From assembly GCF_901933205.1 (NCBI RefSeq), contig NC_044600.1, positions 6,610,501 through 6,674,500 of the forward strand: a stretch of DNA of 64,000 bases, given 5' to 3'. This DNA is from Camarhynchus parvulus. Lineage: Eukaryota > Chordata > Aves > Passeriformes > Thraupidae. The notes under the pieces are model-generated. The model did no database searches. It was not told the DNA's origin and saw only the letters and a list, made by a program, of their open reading frames with translations. A program made the position numbers and the translations under genes. This document shows positions 14,201 to 29,200 of the stretch, piece by piece (positions within the stretch are counted from its first letter, which is position 1; every line of letters begins with the position of its first letter).

Positions 14201-17200
14201 ATAAAATAAACAGTAAGAGTCTTCCTCACTGGTATTTGGAGATTCTGCTATTTTCCTGTTGTGAAAATGTTTGCTCAGCTTCCAGCTCTCTGTTTGATCT
14301 TGCTGCAGTGTGGTCAACTGCCTGCAAAATAAAACATGTACCATTTCCCCAAGCAGAAGCAGGGAAGCTGAAGGTACAAGGAGCAGCTGATCACCAATGG
14401 TTGGCTGTCCAAGGAAACTGTTTTTCATCTTACAGCTCTCAGAGGATCTTTAAAGATAGAGCCAAGGAGAACTGTACCTTTGAAATAAACAGAGTAAAAT
14501 GGAAGAACTTCTCATAATGAGAACAAGAGCAGCAAATGCAAGATTTCCATATCCAGCTCTAACTAAACGTCTGATTAGTTAATGTACTCAATTCTCTACC
14601 TTATCATCAAAAAAAAGATTCTTGATTCAAAAAAAAACTTAAATCAATGACAAGAAAGTCTACTTCTGTAAAATGTTTTCCTCCAGAAAGACTCAAGCCA
14701 ATGTATATAATGAAACATGGATTTCAGGGACAGAAACTCCAGCCCCAAAGAAGTCTGTATATTCTCCTTTCCATATATACAGTAGGAATATTCTTAGGGC
14801 AAAACAGAGTCAACTACCCAACACCAAGCAGATGCACAATGAGTTCACATTGAAGTGATTAAATAATAATCCTTCCTAAATTTAAAATACTGCCACTAAC
14901 ATTGCTTACAAAAAACTCACTGGCTTTACTCGCCAAGATAAACACTAATGACCAAAAAAACCCCAACCAAAACCCCACAACCTTAAAGGAGCAAACACAA
15001 ACATATTCCACAAAACTACAAATCCTCTACAGGTGAGTAACTAAGAAGTCAGAACTGAATATTAGTTATTTCAGTTGTTTATGAACCAATTTGAGCAGTG
15101 AGAGTATTTGCCTCTAATCTTCAATATTGCATTCCGGCTCAGTCACTTTTATGCCCAGAATTTATTAATAGCAATCTAAGCAGCCTTTACCTTGCCAGTA
15201 TATTACTGGCCTTTCCTTTGATAATTTATAAGAACAAATAATTTTAGACTCTAAACACATACCAGAAGACTTTCAAAGACAGCTAGGAAAAAACAAGTAC
15301 TAAAATCAAAAATCTCACCCTCTTTGCTTATGCCAACAACAGACAAAAATGCACTGTCATTTGGCCTTCTGCAAGCTCTGGATACCATCCTACAAACCAC
15401 CCAGAGATTTGGAAGCATCACACCACCCTCCAGCTCCTGGCTTCGGCCTTGGCAAGCAAATCATGCTGACAAGAAATAACATACTTAAAAAGTAACATTT
15501 TTCTCTGCTAACTTCGTTTTCAGACAAATTCGTGCCCTGCTCTATATTTCACCACACAGCTACATAAGTATTTCAGCTGCTTCAAGAAGCAGGTAAGGTC
15601 AAACCAGCTTATTTCAGCAGGAAAGGCCCAGATCAACGAGAATTCAAACACCAAGGTGAAAAATCCAGTGAGGAAAAGGAGGCCTTATTTAGACCAAGCA
15701 GAATCAGGACTAACTGAACATCAAAAGAACAGAGTTCAGCAGCAAAAGAAAATCTTGGCCAGGGTCGGTAGCTCAAAAAGACGTTAAAGACTTAGGAGAA
15801 ACAGAAGATTTTAGTTGCAAGAGACTAGAAAGAAAATCTTATAAAATGCTGTAACAGGAGTTAAAAAACAAACAAAAAACCACTCTACTCCATCTTTATC
15901 ACATAAAAGGGGGCAATATCGATGTACAAGTAAAACAGTACCAAGTTTTGAATACATGTAACACAGATCTTGAAATCTCTAGCTCCACTGCCTTATCTGT
16001 CAGGTTTACTCGTCTTACTGCAGTTTTTTACTGGTTCATTGTTGGTTTGTTCTGGCTTTGATTGGTGCTGTGTTTTTTTCTTTTATTCTTTCCAACTATT
16101 TCTTGGCACAGTTTTGTCAGCTTGTAAAAAAAAGGGGCAGAGCCAAAGACTGGGCATTAGAGTACAAGAACTCCAGGTCCAAAGCAGTTCCCAGTTTCAC
16201 CAGCTCCAGGAAATCCAGGGACATGGTGATTTGGAGGCTGCAAGTCTTCATCTTCAGAGCTTCTAATAAGCAATGCCGTAAGACTGAACTGCACAGTTTA
16301 ATGTTCACTGGACTGCTTTCAGATCTAATTCGAAAATTGCAACATTACTAAAAATAATCTTCCAAGAAGACAATTTGCAATCCTGCATGCCAATCACAAC
16401 AGGCTGTTACAGTACATACTCAATAGTTAGTCAAACATACAGATTTTTAAGAGTTCTGCTAATGTTTCCCTAGAAAGAACAACTGCATTTCAGATATTGC
16501 AACTTGTTTAAAGTATTTAAGTTTCTCAATAATTCAAGTTATTATTAAATGCACCCATCTTAGGAAAACAGACTACCTTAAGAGAACGTGCCTGTGGCAT
16601 CCTAGCTTGTCAGTGGCAATCATTTAGAAAAAAGGTAAGAAAAAAAAAACAGCTGTTGAAATCTGAAACCATCCCTGCTATGGAATTTCCAAGTACCATA
16701 GGAAGACAGCGAAACCAGCAGAGCATTTTGCCTCCCAAATCACCAGAATGATTCATTTTTAAATTACCTTTCTGTTCACTGGTGATTGTACACATGATCA
16801 CAACTCAGACCTGCTCATGTCTGAGCCAAAGTCAAGCAGGTATTTTTTTTGCACAGAAGTGAATTATAATTTTGTACACCCTAGAATTCAGGGGGCTGCT
16901 TCCCAAATGCCCAAGTATCTTCACCTCTTTGTAATCTCCTGAACCCAGACCCAGCACTGCTCAGTGGGTTCTGCAGCAGGGAATAACCTCCTATGCAGCC
17001 TTCAGCTTCCCTGCCTGAGCATTGACAACTTTGGCAGAGGAGTTTTAGCAAGCCAAGACTGTCTTGGTCACCCCAGTTCTGCCACAATAAAACTCAGCAA
17101 ACAGGGAGAGGGAGAGGTGCTGGCAACATGTGTCCCCTGCCCATGAAGGACAAGTGCTCTTGTCAGTACAGAGCAGCCAATGCCCATGCTACCCCCATGT

Positions 17201-20200
17201 GTTTGATTTATTATTTGAAGATTTGCTAGCTAAAAATAGCACACAGGAGAAGAAAGGTACTGACTACACTATGAACACCAAATACATTTTTATTTAACAT
17301 TTTTCATTTTCCTAAAATAATTCAAAATCATATGACCTACTAATCACCTACTAATTTCATCCTCACAAACGTTTTTCTGTGCAAATGGGGCAGAAAAACA
17401 GCTCTAAGAAACACTTACAGACATTGACTCCCCTCCAAATACTTATGAATGCCATTTCTGAGGCAACAGAGCTCTCTGGCTTTCTGTACCTTTGGTTGCA
17501 GAACTCTTCTCATTTCAGCACTTCCACACTCTGTTCTGTGCAACACACCAGTCCTGTCACTGCACAGCACTGAACAGCCCATAGCAAAGAGATTCCCAAG
17601 ATCAATTCTTTTTTGTTCTTGGCACAGGAGAGCAGCACAGCACCCACCTCTGGTATCTGAGATGAGCACAGCTCCAGCACAGAAGGACACTGGCACACAG
17701 TGTGAACTGAGCTCATCACTGGGGTGGTGCTGAGAGCAGGGAGCTGCAGGGCTCACTGTTGGCTGCTCTGAGACCTGCCTAACAAAGACCCTCCTTCCCA
17801 GTTCTCATCTGAGGTGTATTTGAGCAGGTAACCAATTCACAGGTTTAAACTACTCCCTCAATAATCCCACAGAGCAGTCAAGTATAGTGAAGAGTCTACA
17901 GAAGCATCACTTGGTCCTCCTTACATCACAGTTAGTGTGAGCACCAGGTCAGAGTGTTAAGGCTAAGTATTGTGAATAGTAAGTTAATTGTTTCTTCCTG
18001 TAAAGTTATTTCTGCTGCTTTTCTAGGACACGCAAACCAAAAACCATCATTCAAAAGTCATTCTTGGAATCCAGTGGAGACTTTCTAAAAATTTAGTTTT
18101 TTAAAAAGCACCTAAATTCCAGTCAAATAAAACATCACTGAAGTTTAATATATATAAAATGTCTCCAAGAGACCAGAGAAGCATAAACTACTTTAAAACA
18201 TCTTTAGAAAAAAACACATCTTAAAAAAAGAAGACACTGAAGTAGATGATTCCTTTGATCCCACACAGCTGATACAGTCGGACACCAGATTTTTAGCAGA
18301 AAGCTGTCACTTTGCACACCCCTCTATCTCCATCCAGCTCCAGGCACCATAGTTCTTTCTTTTTCTCTGAGACACACTATGGACCTTGATAACATAGAAT
18401 CTCTCCTGCCCTCACCCACACTATACAGCTGGAAACAGTGCAAGGAAGGTGTCCTGCACCTCCAGCTGTCCCTGGGGACACAACAGCCACACTGCAGCCC
18501 TTCTGGACACTCACCCCTCAGTGCCTGGGCAGCACCCTCCAGTTTCACCTCCCCTCAAAGCAATCCAGGCCTAGCACTCCAAGGAAGGGATGCAGTGTGA
18601 ACTGAGATGCCCAGGAGATCCCCTGCAACTGCACATTTCTGAGCTGAACTCTCCTGTACCTGCACCCATCAGACTGAATAATTTCTAGAGACAGATCGAA
18701 CCAGTTGGTTTTCTAAAGCACATTAGTGAATGTTAACTACATTCTAGCACAGCATGTAAGTGCCAGTTTTTATTACAGGCAGTCAGCTACACAGAAAACT
18801 ATTTCATCTTGTATGGATGTATAGAAAGAAGTATTTCTCCATGAAACCTTAAAGTAAATAAACCCAAAGAAAGCTCAGTCAAACTACACCATGCAATTCC
18901 TTGTCCTTTCAAGATGATGTCACCATTAAATAAGACACAGAAATGCTTTTCTGTCAAGAAGAATTCAAGATGTTTGTATTACAAACAACTCAAATAATCT
19001 TTAAGCACAACACCCCTGCAAAACACGAGCAGAGAGGTTCTTAAGCTCCAGTTACAAAACAAGTACTGGGGCCTTTTGTTAATATCAGCATTTAGAGAGA
19101 AGCAGCACCTTCTGCTATAGGAATGCCAAATGCAGCAGCTGTATGAACAACTCAAAGCTGGAAACTGCTTGGAACCAAGGGATAATAATCAATGCCAAGC
19201 AGAAAGAAAAAAGCCTACACTACCTTTTTATTTATTACCTGCTGCTCCTGCTTCAATCTATCTCTGGATTTAGCTTTTTGGTCATCAGTATTTCATGTAT
19301 TTTGACAGTTACTCTCACTGCACTTTTTCTTGTACAAGGAAAAAAGGAAACCCATGAAGAAAGGAAAGTATAAATACCAAAGAGATCATGGGATCACCTT
19401 GTTCCAAAAAGCATTCTTATTTAAATAGAAAAACACTATCCAGTTAAAAAGCACCTATTTCTGAGGAACACTCGAGAAGCCAGGATATTTCAGTACAGAG
19501 CTGAACCAGAACAAGCTACATTTCACACAACAGCTTAATGGAGAGGGAACACAGAAGTAATCACAGTCTGCAGCCTTAGCACAGTAAGCATAACAAGAGG
19601 CTCCATGCTCCTGTTCAGCGGCATAGCAGCCATTTCAGAAATACCATTATAGGTGCATCTTATCCAAACACTGTAGAGAGGGCAACTGCAGAAATGTGGA
19701 GGTTTCAATCAAAGATTTTCAGCTACTCACAGTGCCTGCTGCTCTTTCAGCCTATCAAATGTGCTTTCAATACCGATCAGCCCCAGCTCTGTCCTTCTCC
19801 TGGTCCCTTCCTACACTCAGCATGGCTGGAGAAGTCACAAGGAACAAAGGCAATAGCTAAGAGGTTACAGAGTAGCTGCTGTCAACACAAGGGATCCCTC
19901 ACTGCACATTTTTGGAAAGCAAGTGGAAAAGCATTACTGATGATACTCCAGCTTTACAGCCCAGAGCTGAAACAACACAGTATGTTTCATATTTATTTTG
20001 CAAAATGCCACATTCCTTCCTCCTTCCAAAAGCACATCACAGAACTAGAGCAGCACACCGAAGTGCTACAGGTATTGCAAATTTACTTCAAAACTCAAGA
20101 ATCTAGAAGGAGTTATCTAACCACCAGCTTTCCTCAATTCAGGTCTGAAATGCTCTTCAAGGCACTGCTGAAGAAAATAAATACTTTAGATGACCATTAA

Positions 20201-23200
20201 ATCCATATACTCATGGAAATATCAATTAGCCAGCCTAGCAAATAACTCCACCCTTATACAGCCAAAAGTATACTGATGGCCTTGGGAGCATTACTGTTGG
20301 TCAGATTTTTATTTCAGATGATGGCAAGGCTGGATTTCTTTTTAATGCAAGAGTCATCTGGACCAAAAGTAACTACTGAGCTTAAGCTCTTCTGATTAGA
20401 GAAAGCTCCCCCAGGCCAGGGCAGGGCACATGGTCCTGATGCAGCCCTCCCATCCCATCCCAGCCTGGGAGAACCATCGGAGCCCTGGCAGCAGCTAAAG
20501 GCACCAAGTGTTCTGCCTCAACAGATGCACATTCTCCCACAAAGCAGAGGGACTTTTTTTTTTTTAATCAAAACTCACTGGCTGTACCATTAACAAGCTA
20601 TGAAGACCAGTGCTAATGCATTATACTCACTTAGAAGCAGAGCATAGCAACACCAGCTTAACCACACTGTAGACCTTTGTTTTCTGTCCAATTAATTGCT
20701 CCACAACATCCATCTTATCAAGATCCTTACTTTTTCAAACACTATTTCACACGTTTAAGATTTTAAAAGCATCTGTGAGAACACAGACAAACCAACAACT
20801 GCCTTATCTTTAAAAAGTAAAATTAAGGCATTCTGAACTGTTAAGTTTTTTTAGTCTAGAATAACATTCAATAAATCTAGTGCTGCTTATGCTGAAATTT
20901 GCATAAATACACAAGAATCATAACTGGGTAAATTGTGGGACAGAAAATCATAATAATAAAAATAATAATAATAGTTATTTAAAAATAAAACAAGACTTGT
21001 TTATCTATCTGACAAAAAGCAGTTCAACTTTCAGAGATCCTTGTCAACCTCAGTTCTTACACCAAAATAAACTGTTTCTTTAATGCTCTGCAGAGTGAGT
21101 ATACAGATCAATACAAGTCTATGGGCAACTACAGATTCTGATCTGCACAATAACAGTCTCTTTACAAGAATTAATCTCTTGGGACATTCTTAAAACCTCG
21201 ATGCTAAAATATGCTGCTTACAGCTGAAATTGATTGCTATGTGTTTTTTAAGTATTCTGAAATTAGCCAGAAAAAATACAAAGAAAAAAAATTCAATTAT
21301 TGCCTGCTATATTTTTGGGGGGTGTAAAAGCATTAGAGTTCCATTATTACGAGGTGTGCTGTAAGAATAAAGTTGAAGAAAGAAGAAGAAATTCCAAGAG
21401 TCAATCTACAAGAGTGAATTATTTAAGTAACAACCTGCATTTAAAATTCAGAACGGCACCAGCTGCTCTTTACATTATTAGTTTGGTATTTTTCTGATGG
21501 GGTTTTTTTGTGGTGGTTTTTTGTTTGTTTGTTTGTTTGGTTTTGTTTTGGGTTTTTTTGTTAGCCTATGTTATTAAATAAAATCAAGGATATAGGCATT
21601 CAAAATACAGACAGTGAAGAGAATCACTAAGGCTGAAGCCATCTGGAACCTTGTGACAGGGCCCTTGCAGTCGCACTGCTCCCCCCAGAAGCACTCAGCT
21701 CCAGAGCACAGGTCACACCATACAGAACATGCTTTTTCCCACTGGATCCCAGCTGCCTGAACTATGAGAACACTGCAGGAGACAGCACTAAGATACATCT
21801 TTTCTAGATCACAGCAAGCTCAAAACATCATTGTTGCAGCACTGCCACAAATCATAGTTCCTCCTAGCAAGCTGTTATAAAATATGCAAGGGTGAGCAAG
21901 GCAGAAGTGCCTGCAATCTTAATTACGTTTTTCCACTGTTAAAATGTGAGCCAATCAAATACTAAATCAGCTCTCATCAAGCTGAAAAAGAATGAATGCC
22001 CATTCTCAAGGTATCACAGATGTACTTTGTGCATATTTTTAGCCACACCACACAGCCAGGGTGCAAGGCCCAAGCCTTTTTACATATATATACACCAACA
22101 AAAAAAGACATATTTCAAAAATGTCTTTTTTCAACTTCTAAGTGAGACTGAAATAATAACAGCACAAAAGGGGTAGAGGCAGGCCACAAAGATTCCATGT
22201 GCCAGGAACCACCAACTTCACAAAGCACCTTCCTCCTTACAGAACACCTCCCTACAAAAATATAACTCGGGAGATCCAACTCAACTGTTTGATTTTAAGC
22301 TTCTATTTTTAAAATAAAAGTGACCTTTGCACTGAGGATGAGTAAAGCCTCTTAACGCAAACCTATCTACTTTTGTCTAGTTTATCCTGTAGTCTTAAGG
22401 GCTTACATCTTTGAATGTGTCCAAGCCCAAATAAAGAACCAAATAAAAAGATGAAAATATAAACTGCTATAGTGGCTATGAACAGATGATGGTTTCCATT
22501 CAGGGCCTCTGGCACCTCATCTGTTGCACAGTACAGAGCAGAAACCCATCTCACATGGAAAAGCAAGCTTTTACTTTGCAGATTCCTGTAGGAGCAGAAC
22601 CAGTTAAAATATTTTCATTAAGAATTAAGCCAGCAACACACACTTGTCTTTCTGTGAAGACAGGCAGCAGGTGAAAGAACAAGTTCCAGTATTTAACTAC
22701 TCCAAAATTATAAAAAGGACAGCTAAGCAGAGTTCAGTCCCTCATATCTATCAAGAAGTTAATTTCTGAACTGTCCTTCCATTTGAATCGATTCCTTTCA
22801 AAAATTTAACCATCACCTGTAAGTTCTTGCATAAATTTGATTTTTTACAAAATACTTTAATTTCAGAAGGCAAAAAAATATACCTTTTAGAAGACTGAAT
22901 CACCCTGATTACTACTGCCTTGGGTTTTTTTTAAAGTAAAAGGTACATTACTTGTCAGAAAATTCATCATTATATTGTTCTGTCCTCATTACACTAATTC
23001 CTGGAAGGGGTTGCTTACTACAACTCACAACCAGGACACAAAGTAAAGCAGCATGCTTATGCATGTTTAAAAGCATTTTAACATGTTTTACACTGCACAG
23101 TATGACGTTTCTCAGGAATGGGAATGTGCTTTTTAAAGGACACTCTCTACAGGAATCAATTTAGTACCTTTATAAGCTAAAAGGGACTACAATACTTCCT

Positions 23201-26200
23201 TGCTTGCTGCAGGGATGCCAACTGATGATTCTGAAGATTTTAGTAAAATACATTTTCAGATGTTTTCAGATTCTGAGACACATACACTGCAGTATGTAAA
23301 ATACAAACCTACCACCTGCACCAACAAGAACCTTCTGCTTATGGCATTGATTATCAAATTTCAGAATAGATGCCTAATTTTAAAAAAAGGAACTTTTTTG
23401 TACACATTCTTTGGTCAGATTTAAGTGATAAAGCAGTTAAATTGAAAGAAGTGTGTAAAAACTGTTTGGTGGTTATTCTCAAACAGTATTGAGTTGATTT
23501 TGTTTTGCCCTCAAAAAAAATTAGACAATCCTATCTGCATGAGTGTTCCTTAAACAACTGACTTCTGTTTCTCTTCCTTAAGTCATTGTGTTTAACAGAG
23601 GAAAAGCAATTGTTGGCTTTGACCTGCCAGTCATTTCTGCACGAAGACAGCCTCTGAAAACACACAAATTTCACAGCAAAACCTCAAACAAGCACAGTGG
23701 AAGAATGGAGGGGAGTGGTGCAGTACTTCCCAGGCAATGGAAGATGTTGGTGCTCAGAAATAAAAATACTGCTGTAACTGACCCAAAAAGTATGGTAGTG
23801 GTAGAACAGGAATGGTTATCTCTCTGCAGTGAACAAGTACAGAATATAGTCTCCTGAATTAGCTATCAAGAACAGACACTGTGTGCGCAGCTTACACTTC
23901 ATCCAGTCCCTCAGGTCTACATTCAGTACCTTTTTCCCCCTTTCCAGCAACGCCTGGCTAGTGGGTTCACTAAGTGTGTGCCTCACTAACAGCATATCTG
24001 GAGACAAAGATAGGCCTCTCCCACTGTGCTCAGCTCTCCTTCCCTTTTTCACCTCTCAGATAGCAGCCTCCCTCTTGCCCCTGCAGCTGCTATCTGCCTT
24101 GCACCAAAAATTCTGCCTGCACACCCCAGTGCCAGCTTGTAAACCTCCAAGTGTATTCCCAGCTGCTCACACCAGCCCTTCCACAGCACAGGCCACCAAG
24201 TACTCGTGCCTGCCAAAAGTCAGATCTTTTACATATAAAACCCAGTGATTTTCAGTGTCTAAATGTTCCTGTAAAAATTTAATCAATTTAGGCTTATTCT
24301 GTGGATCTGCTACAGTTAAGCTTACTAGGTATCCCTCAGGTTTTCTTCCTTCACAGAAGTGGAAAAACACACCAATGCATTTCCTACCACCTCAGGCAGC
24401 ATTCCTGCAGATCTTTGCCTCAAACCCAACAGGTTTCATGGTTGGGTTCCTCTTTCTCCCTGCAGCTCAGAGTCAGGAGCTCTGATCTAATTTCTTCCAG
24501 AAACAGACAAATAGATCTCACATCTCTCTTTCAGCAGCACAGCTTATTCATTTGCCTCTGCCCTGTGCAGAGTGAGTGGTAATCAGTTCCATTCTGCACC
24601 AGCACAGGTTCTCCATGAAAGCAAAATTTAAAAATTCTTGCAGAAGTTTCTGTGCCACTGAAATAGAAGACAGCAAAATTAGTCTTCTCAAGTGTGACCT
24701 TATGAACTGCCAGTTTTGAAGCACTATTTCAATATCATAAATTAACAGGTTATTTACATACAATAAGTACTCTCTGACAAATGTTTAAAAAAGCCTCTAC
24801 AAATTCCTGCTCTAGCCTCTAAGATATCCCAATCCAACTCCAGAATTTCAGGGGAAAAAAGAAGAGGTTGCTCAGAGTCCATCATGAAGAGCTGTTTCCA
24901 CAAGGGAGCTCTTTAGCAGTGAAACATATGTTCAGGCTAGCAGGGAACAGCAGTGGAACTGGAAGGCATCCTATCCATCAGTCCCAGTTTGCACATCTCA
25001 AACAGTGCAGTGTTTCACACACACACTGTATAAAGTAATTTGAGCTACTTCTTAGACAGCTACATACATATTTCTGCACTCAAATTCATGGTGACTATTT
25101 CTGCAGTGCAGTCACAGCTGACTCTTTAATTCAGTATAACACAACAGAAGGAGGAAAATATGTATTTCAGAATATAACTTATGTTCTCTCAGTCCTCTGA
25201 CTTGTGACCAGATCATTTATGAAGGTCAGACGATAGAGTCTCAGAAGAACATAAAACGGAAGTCATATTTCTGTGACCAGATAATAAATAATATTCCTTG
25301 AGCCCTGAGGAAAGGCCATATCACTGCTAGCAGCCAGATATCAGTCACAAGGGAACAGGGCAGTCCAGTTAATCAATAACTTCACATAAGGCCACCATTG
25401 TGTTTTTGGTCTGGGCCTAAACTCGCCAGTTACAGCCCAAATCCACAAACAAACCACAAACTGCAGGATGTGAGGTTTCACAAAAATTGAGAATAGAAAA
25501 AATAAATGAAGAGTTAAGACTTGCTTTCCTTTTCAAAAACTCTTTGGGCTAAGATTTTGGCATGAGCTCCATTTTCAGACAAATCTAGACAGATCTTGCT
25601 GAAACATCATCACTGGAAAATAAGAAAAGCTTGCAAGGAAAAGGGTTGGTGAGAAGACTGTTCTCTTTTCTCCATACTTTTACTCTAGCACCATTACTTC
25701 ACAAAAAGAAAGGTTTAAGATTCGGCCCCCTTACACCACAGCATGTGCTTATGTACAGAGAAACATCTATATTCAACAGAGGATGCTGAAATTTATGTGA
25801 TTTAAAAAAAAAAATCAACTGGATAAATATATGAAAAAAAACCCACAGAAGACCATGAGGGCCATCCCAGGAGCTCAGGAGAGGCCCCTGCCCCACAAGC
25901 CCTGGGAGCTAGGGCAGTGCTTGCAGAGCTGCCAGTGCCATGCCTGGCACACTGCCACCCTCCTGCCCAGGCATTCCAGATCAGCCACGTCCTGCAGGAA
26001 GGGTGAGAAGGGTGGGGCTGGCACACAAGGCTTGGAGGTGCTGCAGCACCAGGACACAACAGGGCTGGGATGGAGCAAGATCCGGGCTCCAGCAATGCAT
26101 GGACACAGAGTCCTCACAACAAGGACACATCAGGAACTGTGTTCCCTGAACAGGACAATGCACTTCTCTCAGCCAGAAGGCCAGGAACATCAAATACCCT

Positions 26201-29200
26201 GCCAGGCAGCAAGGCTGCTCTTGAACCCATTTTTCTTGCCCAACTGGATACACACTGGAAATAAATTCCTTCCGTAACTAAATTTAAGCGCTAGTGTTTT
26301 AATAATAATAGACACCTTTTACAAAGGTGCTTTACTGTACATCTTATTACCTTTCTATGCATGCCAAATACCCAAAATCAGATACCCAAATACCAGAACA
26401 GACTGGCTCACTTCCATGTTAACACGGCACTAACTAGACAGACTCACTAGATAGCATCTATCACAATTTCAATCTAAAAAATACACTAAAAACATTAGGC
26501 TGAACATTCTTACTTCATGAAGTAACATACTAGTTTTACCTCCCAGTTCATGAAATGAGTTTGACCCAACATCCAATGGAACGTACAGGTATTTTTCCAC
26601 TGACCTATACAAGATCACATCACTTGACAATTACAAGGTTAATACATTTCATAACATGCTTTTAAAATATTAAATATTTGTCTCTTTCTGTAGAGTATTT
26701 TGGAAATAAAGTAGAGCTATAAATGGTTGCACCATAATTGCTGTCACAAATCACCACCTATACATTATATAACAAATAGGAGCCAAACAGCTGACGAGGT
26801 TCCAGATGCATCTGCTGCCAGAGTGGGGCTGAGATTCCTGTCATCCCCATCTTCCTGTCCCCACCTTCCCAGGACAACATCCTGACTCCTCTTTAGACAC
26901 TTGTAATCACAGCTCTTTACAGAGCCCCACTGCAAACAGAGACTAAATAATTCCGTGTTTAAAAATTGGCACGGAGAGCTCTAAGCAGCCAAACAGAATC
27001 AACAGGTCCTGTAAATAATTTCAAACCATCTATACTAAAGACAGTTTCAAAAACACCACCTTACTTTCACAGATTGTGGCAAATCATTTGTGCAATAGCA
27101 TGGTTCTTCCATTAGCACAATACATACGCATAATACTTTCTTGATATACTCTCGTCCATCAAAAGTGAACTGGTGCTGTTGGTTTGAAATACTTTAATGC
27201 TACAGACAAAAATTCTGAAACAAACCAACCCAAGGCACGTATCTCAGCTACCCCTGCTCCAAGCTCAAGTTCCTGTAATTCCTCTGCCTTCTAGGTGGTC
27301 TCAACTCTACCACCATATTATTTCCCTCAAGTGCTTCACTGGTAAACTATCTGAGAGACTATGTAATTTAATTAGTATAAATCATCAAGAAAACAAGAGG
27401 AGAAAGCAGCCACTGCTGCGCATACTTGGAAAGCAAGCCTGCAAAATGCATTCACTTGCCAGGTTTGTTTTTACCTTCTCTAAATCAAGAGAAATAAAGT
27501 ATTTAACTGTAGCAGCATTAGCAAAGAAACCAGATTTTGTATATTTTACAAGCATGTTCTGTAAGACATTGAGAATCTGGCCTAGACCAGGAAGTTTTCC
27601 TGGCACAACTGTGGTTGTTAAAAAACACAAGAGGGAACATCATAAATACCAGAGCAGGTCTTGAGAACAAGTCTCCAAACAGGGAGTCATCACTGCTGCG
27701 AGGCTTTCTCTGCTCAAGGAACAGACATGATGACAGCCCAGTAACACTCATTATTCCATGAAGTCTTTATGCAATAGTTGAGCTGCACTTGCGATCATAA
27801 TTACTATAATCAGATATTTATTGAATCTGCAGCCTGTTCCTAGAAAAGTTACTAATTTTTGAAAAAATATTTTAAGATTGTTTAAGGTCCAATTTAGACA
27901 CCAGTGTGCTAAAGGCAGAAATATAAATTTCTAAGGAATATTAGCAAGTTACAAGAACCACAGTACTTTTCCTTTCCCTCGGCTATTTAATGTATATTAA
28001 ATATGACTGAATGCTATGATGGGTATCACAGCCCCATTTATTTCAATTACTATTTACTAAAACTGTCAACAGTCAGATGCTCATTAGCACATCAGAATGT
28101 ACACAGATGCTTATTAAACACAAGGATCTTCCTCAGCAAATCTGAGTACAGACGTGGTAAAACCTGTAGCATTACCACACAGAGCTCCAGCAGCAAAGTT
28201 GTTTTTTTATTAAATCACCAGTATGCTTGCTGTCACTGCAGGGACCAAGTTCACTCCTCAAACATAAGATACACTTGTGAAATATTTGACACAAAACTAG
28301 AAGAAATCTAGGACAAAAGAAATCCAGTTAACACTGGCATAACAAAGACTTAGGGTTTGCATCCAGGCACAAACACGGACTGGGAAAATGGTGTATGCAT
28401 TGTGTCTAAAAAACACCTCTCCAAGGCAGATGGAGGTTTTTTGACAGTAACTTTCTGTAAGTCAAGGATGGCTTCAATTCACAGAAATTACTTCCACACC
28501 TTCTTCTGAGAAAATGAAAGGTGCAATACTAAACAATAAATACTTACTCTGTGACTTGTCACTTCAGAAAGCTGTATAAATTTATTACTGATGAAAGGAG
28601 CCAAGATTCATAGCTCATGAGAATTACATTTCCTCATTATCAAAGATATGAAATTAGTGAATAAGCTCACAGCACCAGTGAGCCTACTTACTTTACACAT
28701 CTCGAGAAGTTCTAGCTGGGAGATTTAGAGAATATTTTCTTTTCTTCTCTAGGATAACCAACAATGTATTTGCACATAAACTTATTTGGCCTTCATAGCA
28801 TGGGTCAACAGTTATTATAAGCAGTGTACTATGAGTAAATACAGTCCTAATCCAGGACTATTCAGGAGGATTCTAAAACTCCCACAGCAATGCTTTCTGT
28901 GACACACTTCACCTAAGTGTTTTCAGTTAGGATGTTTCTATCAGCAAGCTGCAGCCTTCAGCATATGGGGCGCAGCACCATGATTTTTTTTTTTTTTACT
29001 TCTGCCTAAACCTCATGCTGCAGTCCATGTGATGAAAACAGCATGGCTGTACTTGCCTCAAACTCAAGGAATGAGAAAACAGAGACAAGAGGAGCCAGCC
29101 AAGCAAGACTTGTTTACTCTCAATGAGGCTTAGGGCAAACCTTATCATTCTCTACAACTCCTTTACAGGAGGCTGCAGTGAGAGAGGGGCTAGTCTCTTC

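Noticed and set aside
13981..14517. 178-codon plus-strand open frame in INTS6L intron 2
   Set aside because: It begins with GTG, resembles no known protein, and about one frame of this length is not surprising in six frames of 64 kb.
25802..26277. Several overlapping open frames at a G+C-richer patch in intron 2
   Set aside because: All six frames are rather open. No match to CR1 coding sequence or any protein I know; may be an unrecognised old repeat.
27197..27664. 155-codon open frame in intron 2
   Set aside because: No family resemblance, and both strands are open over the same stretch, which suggests chance.
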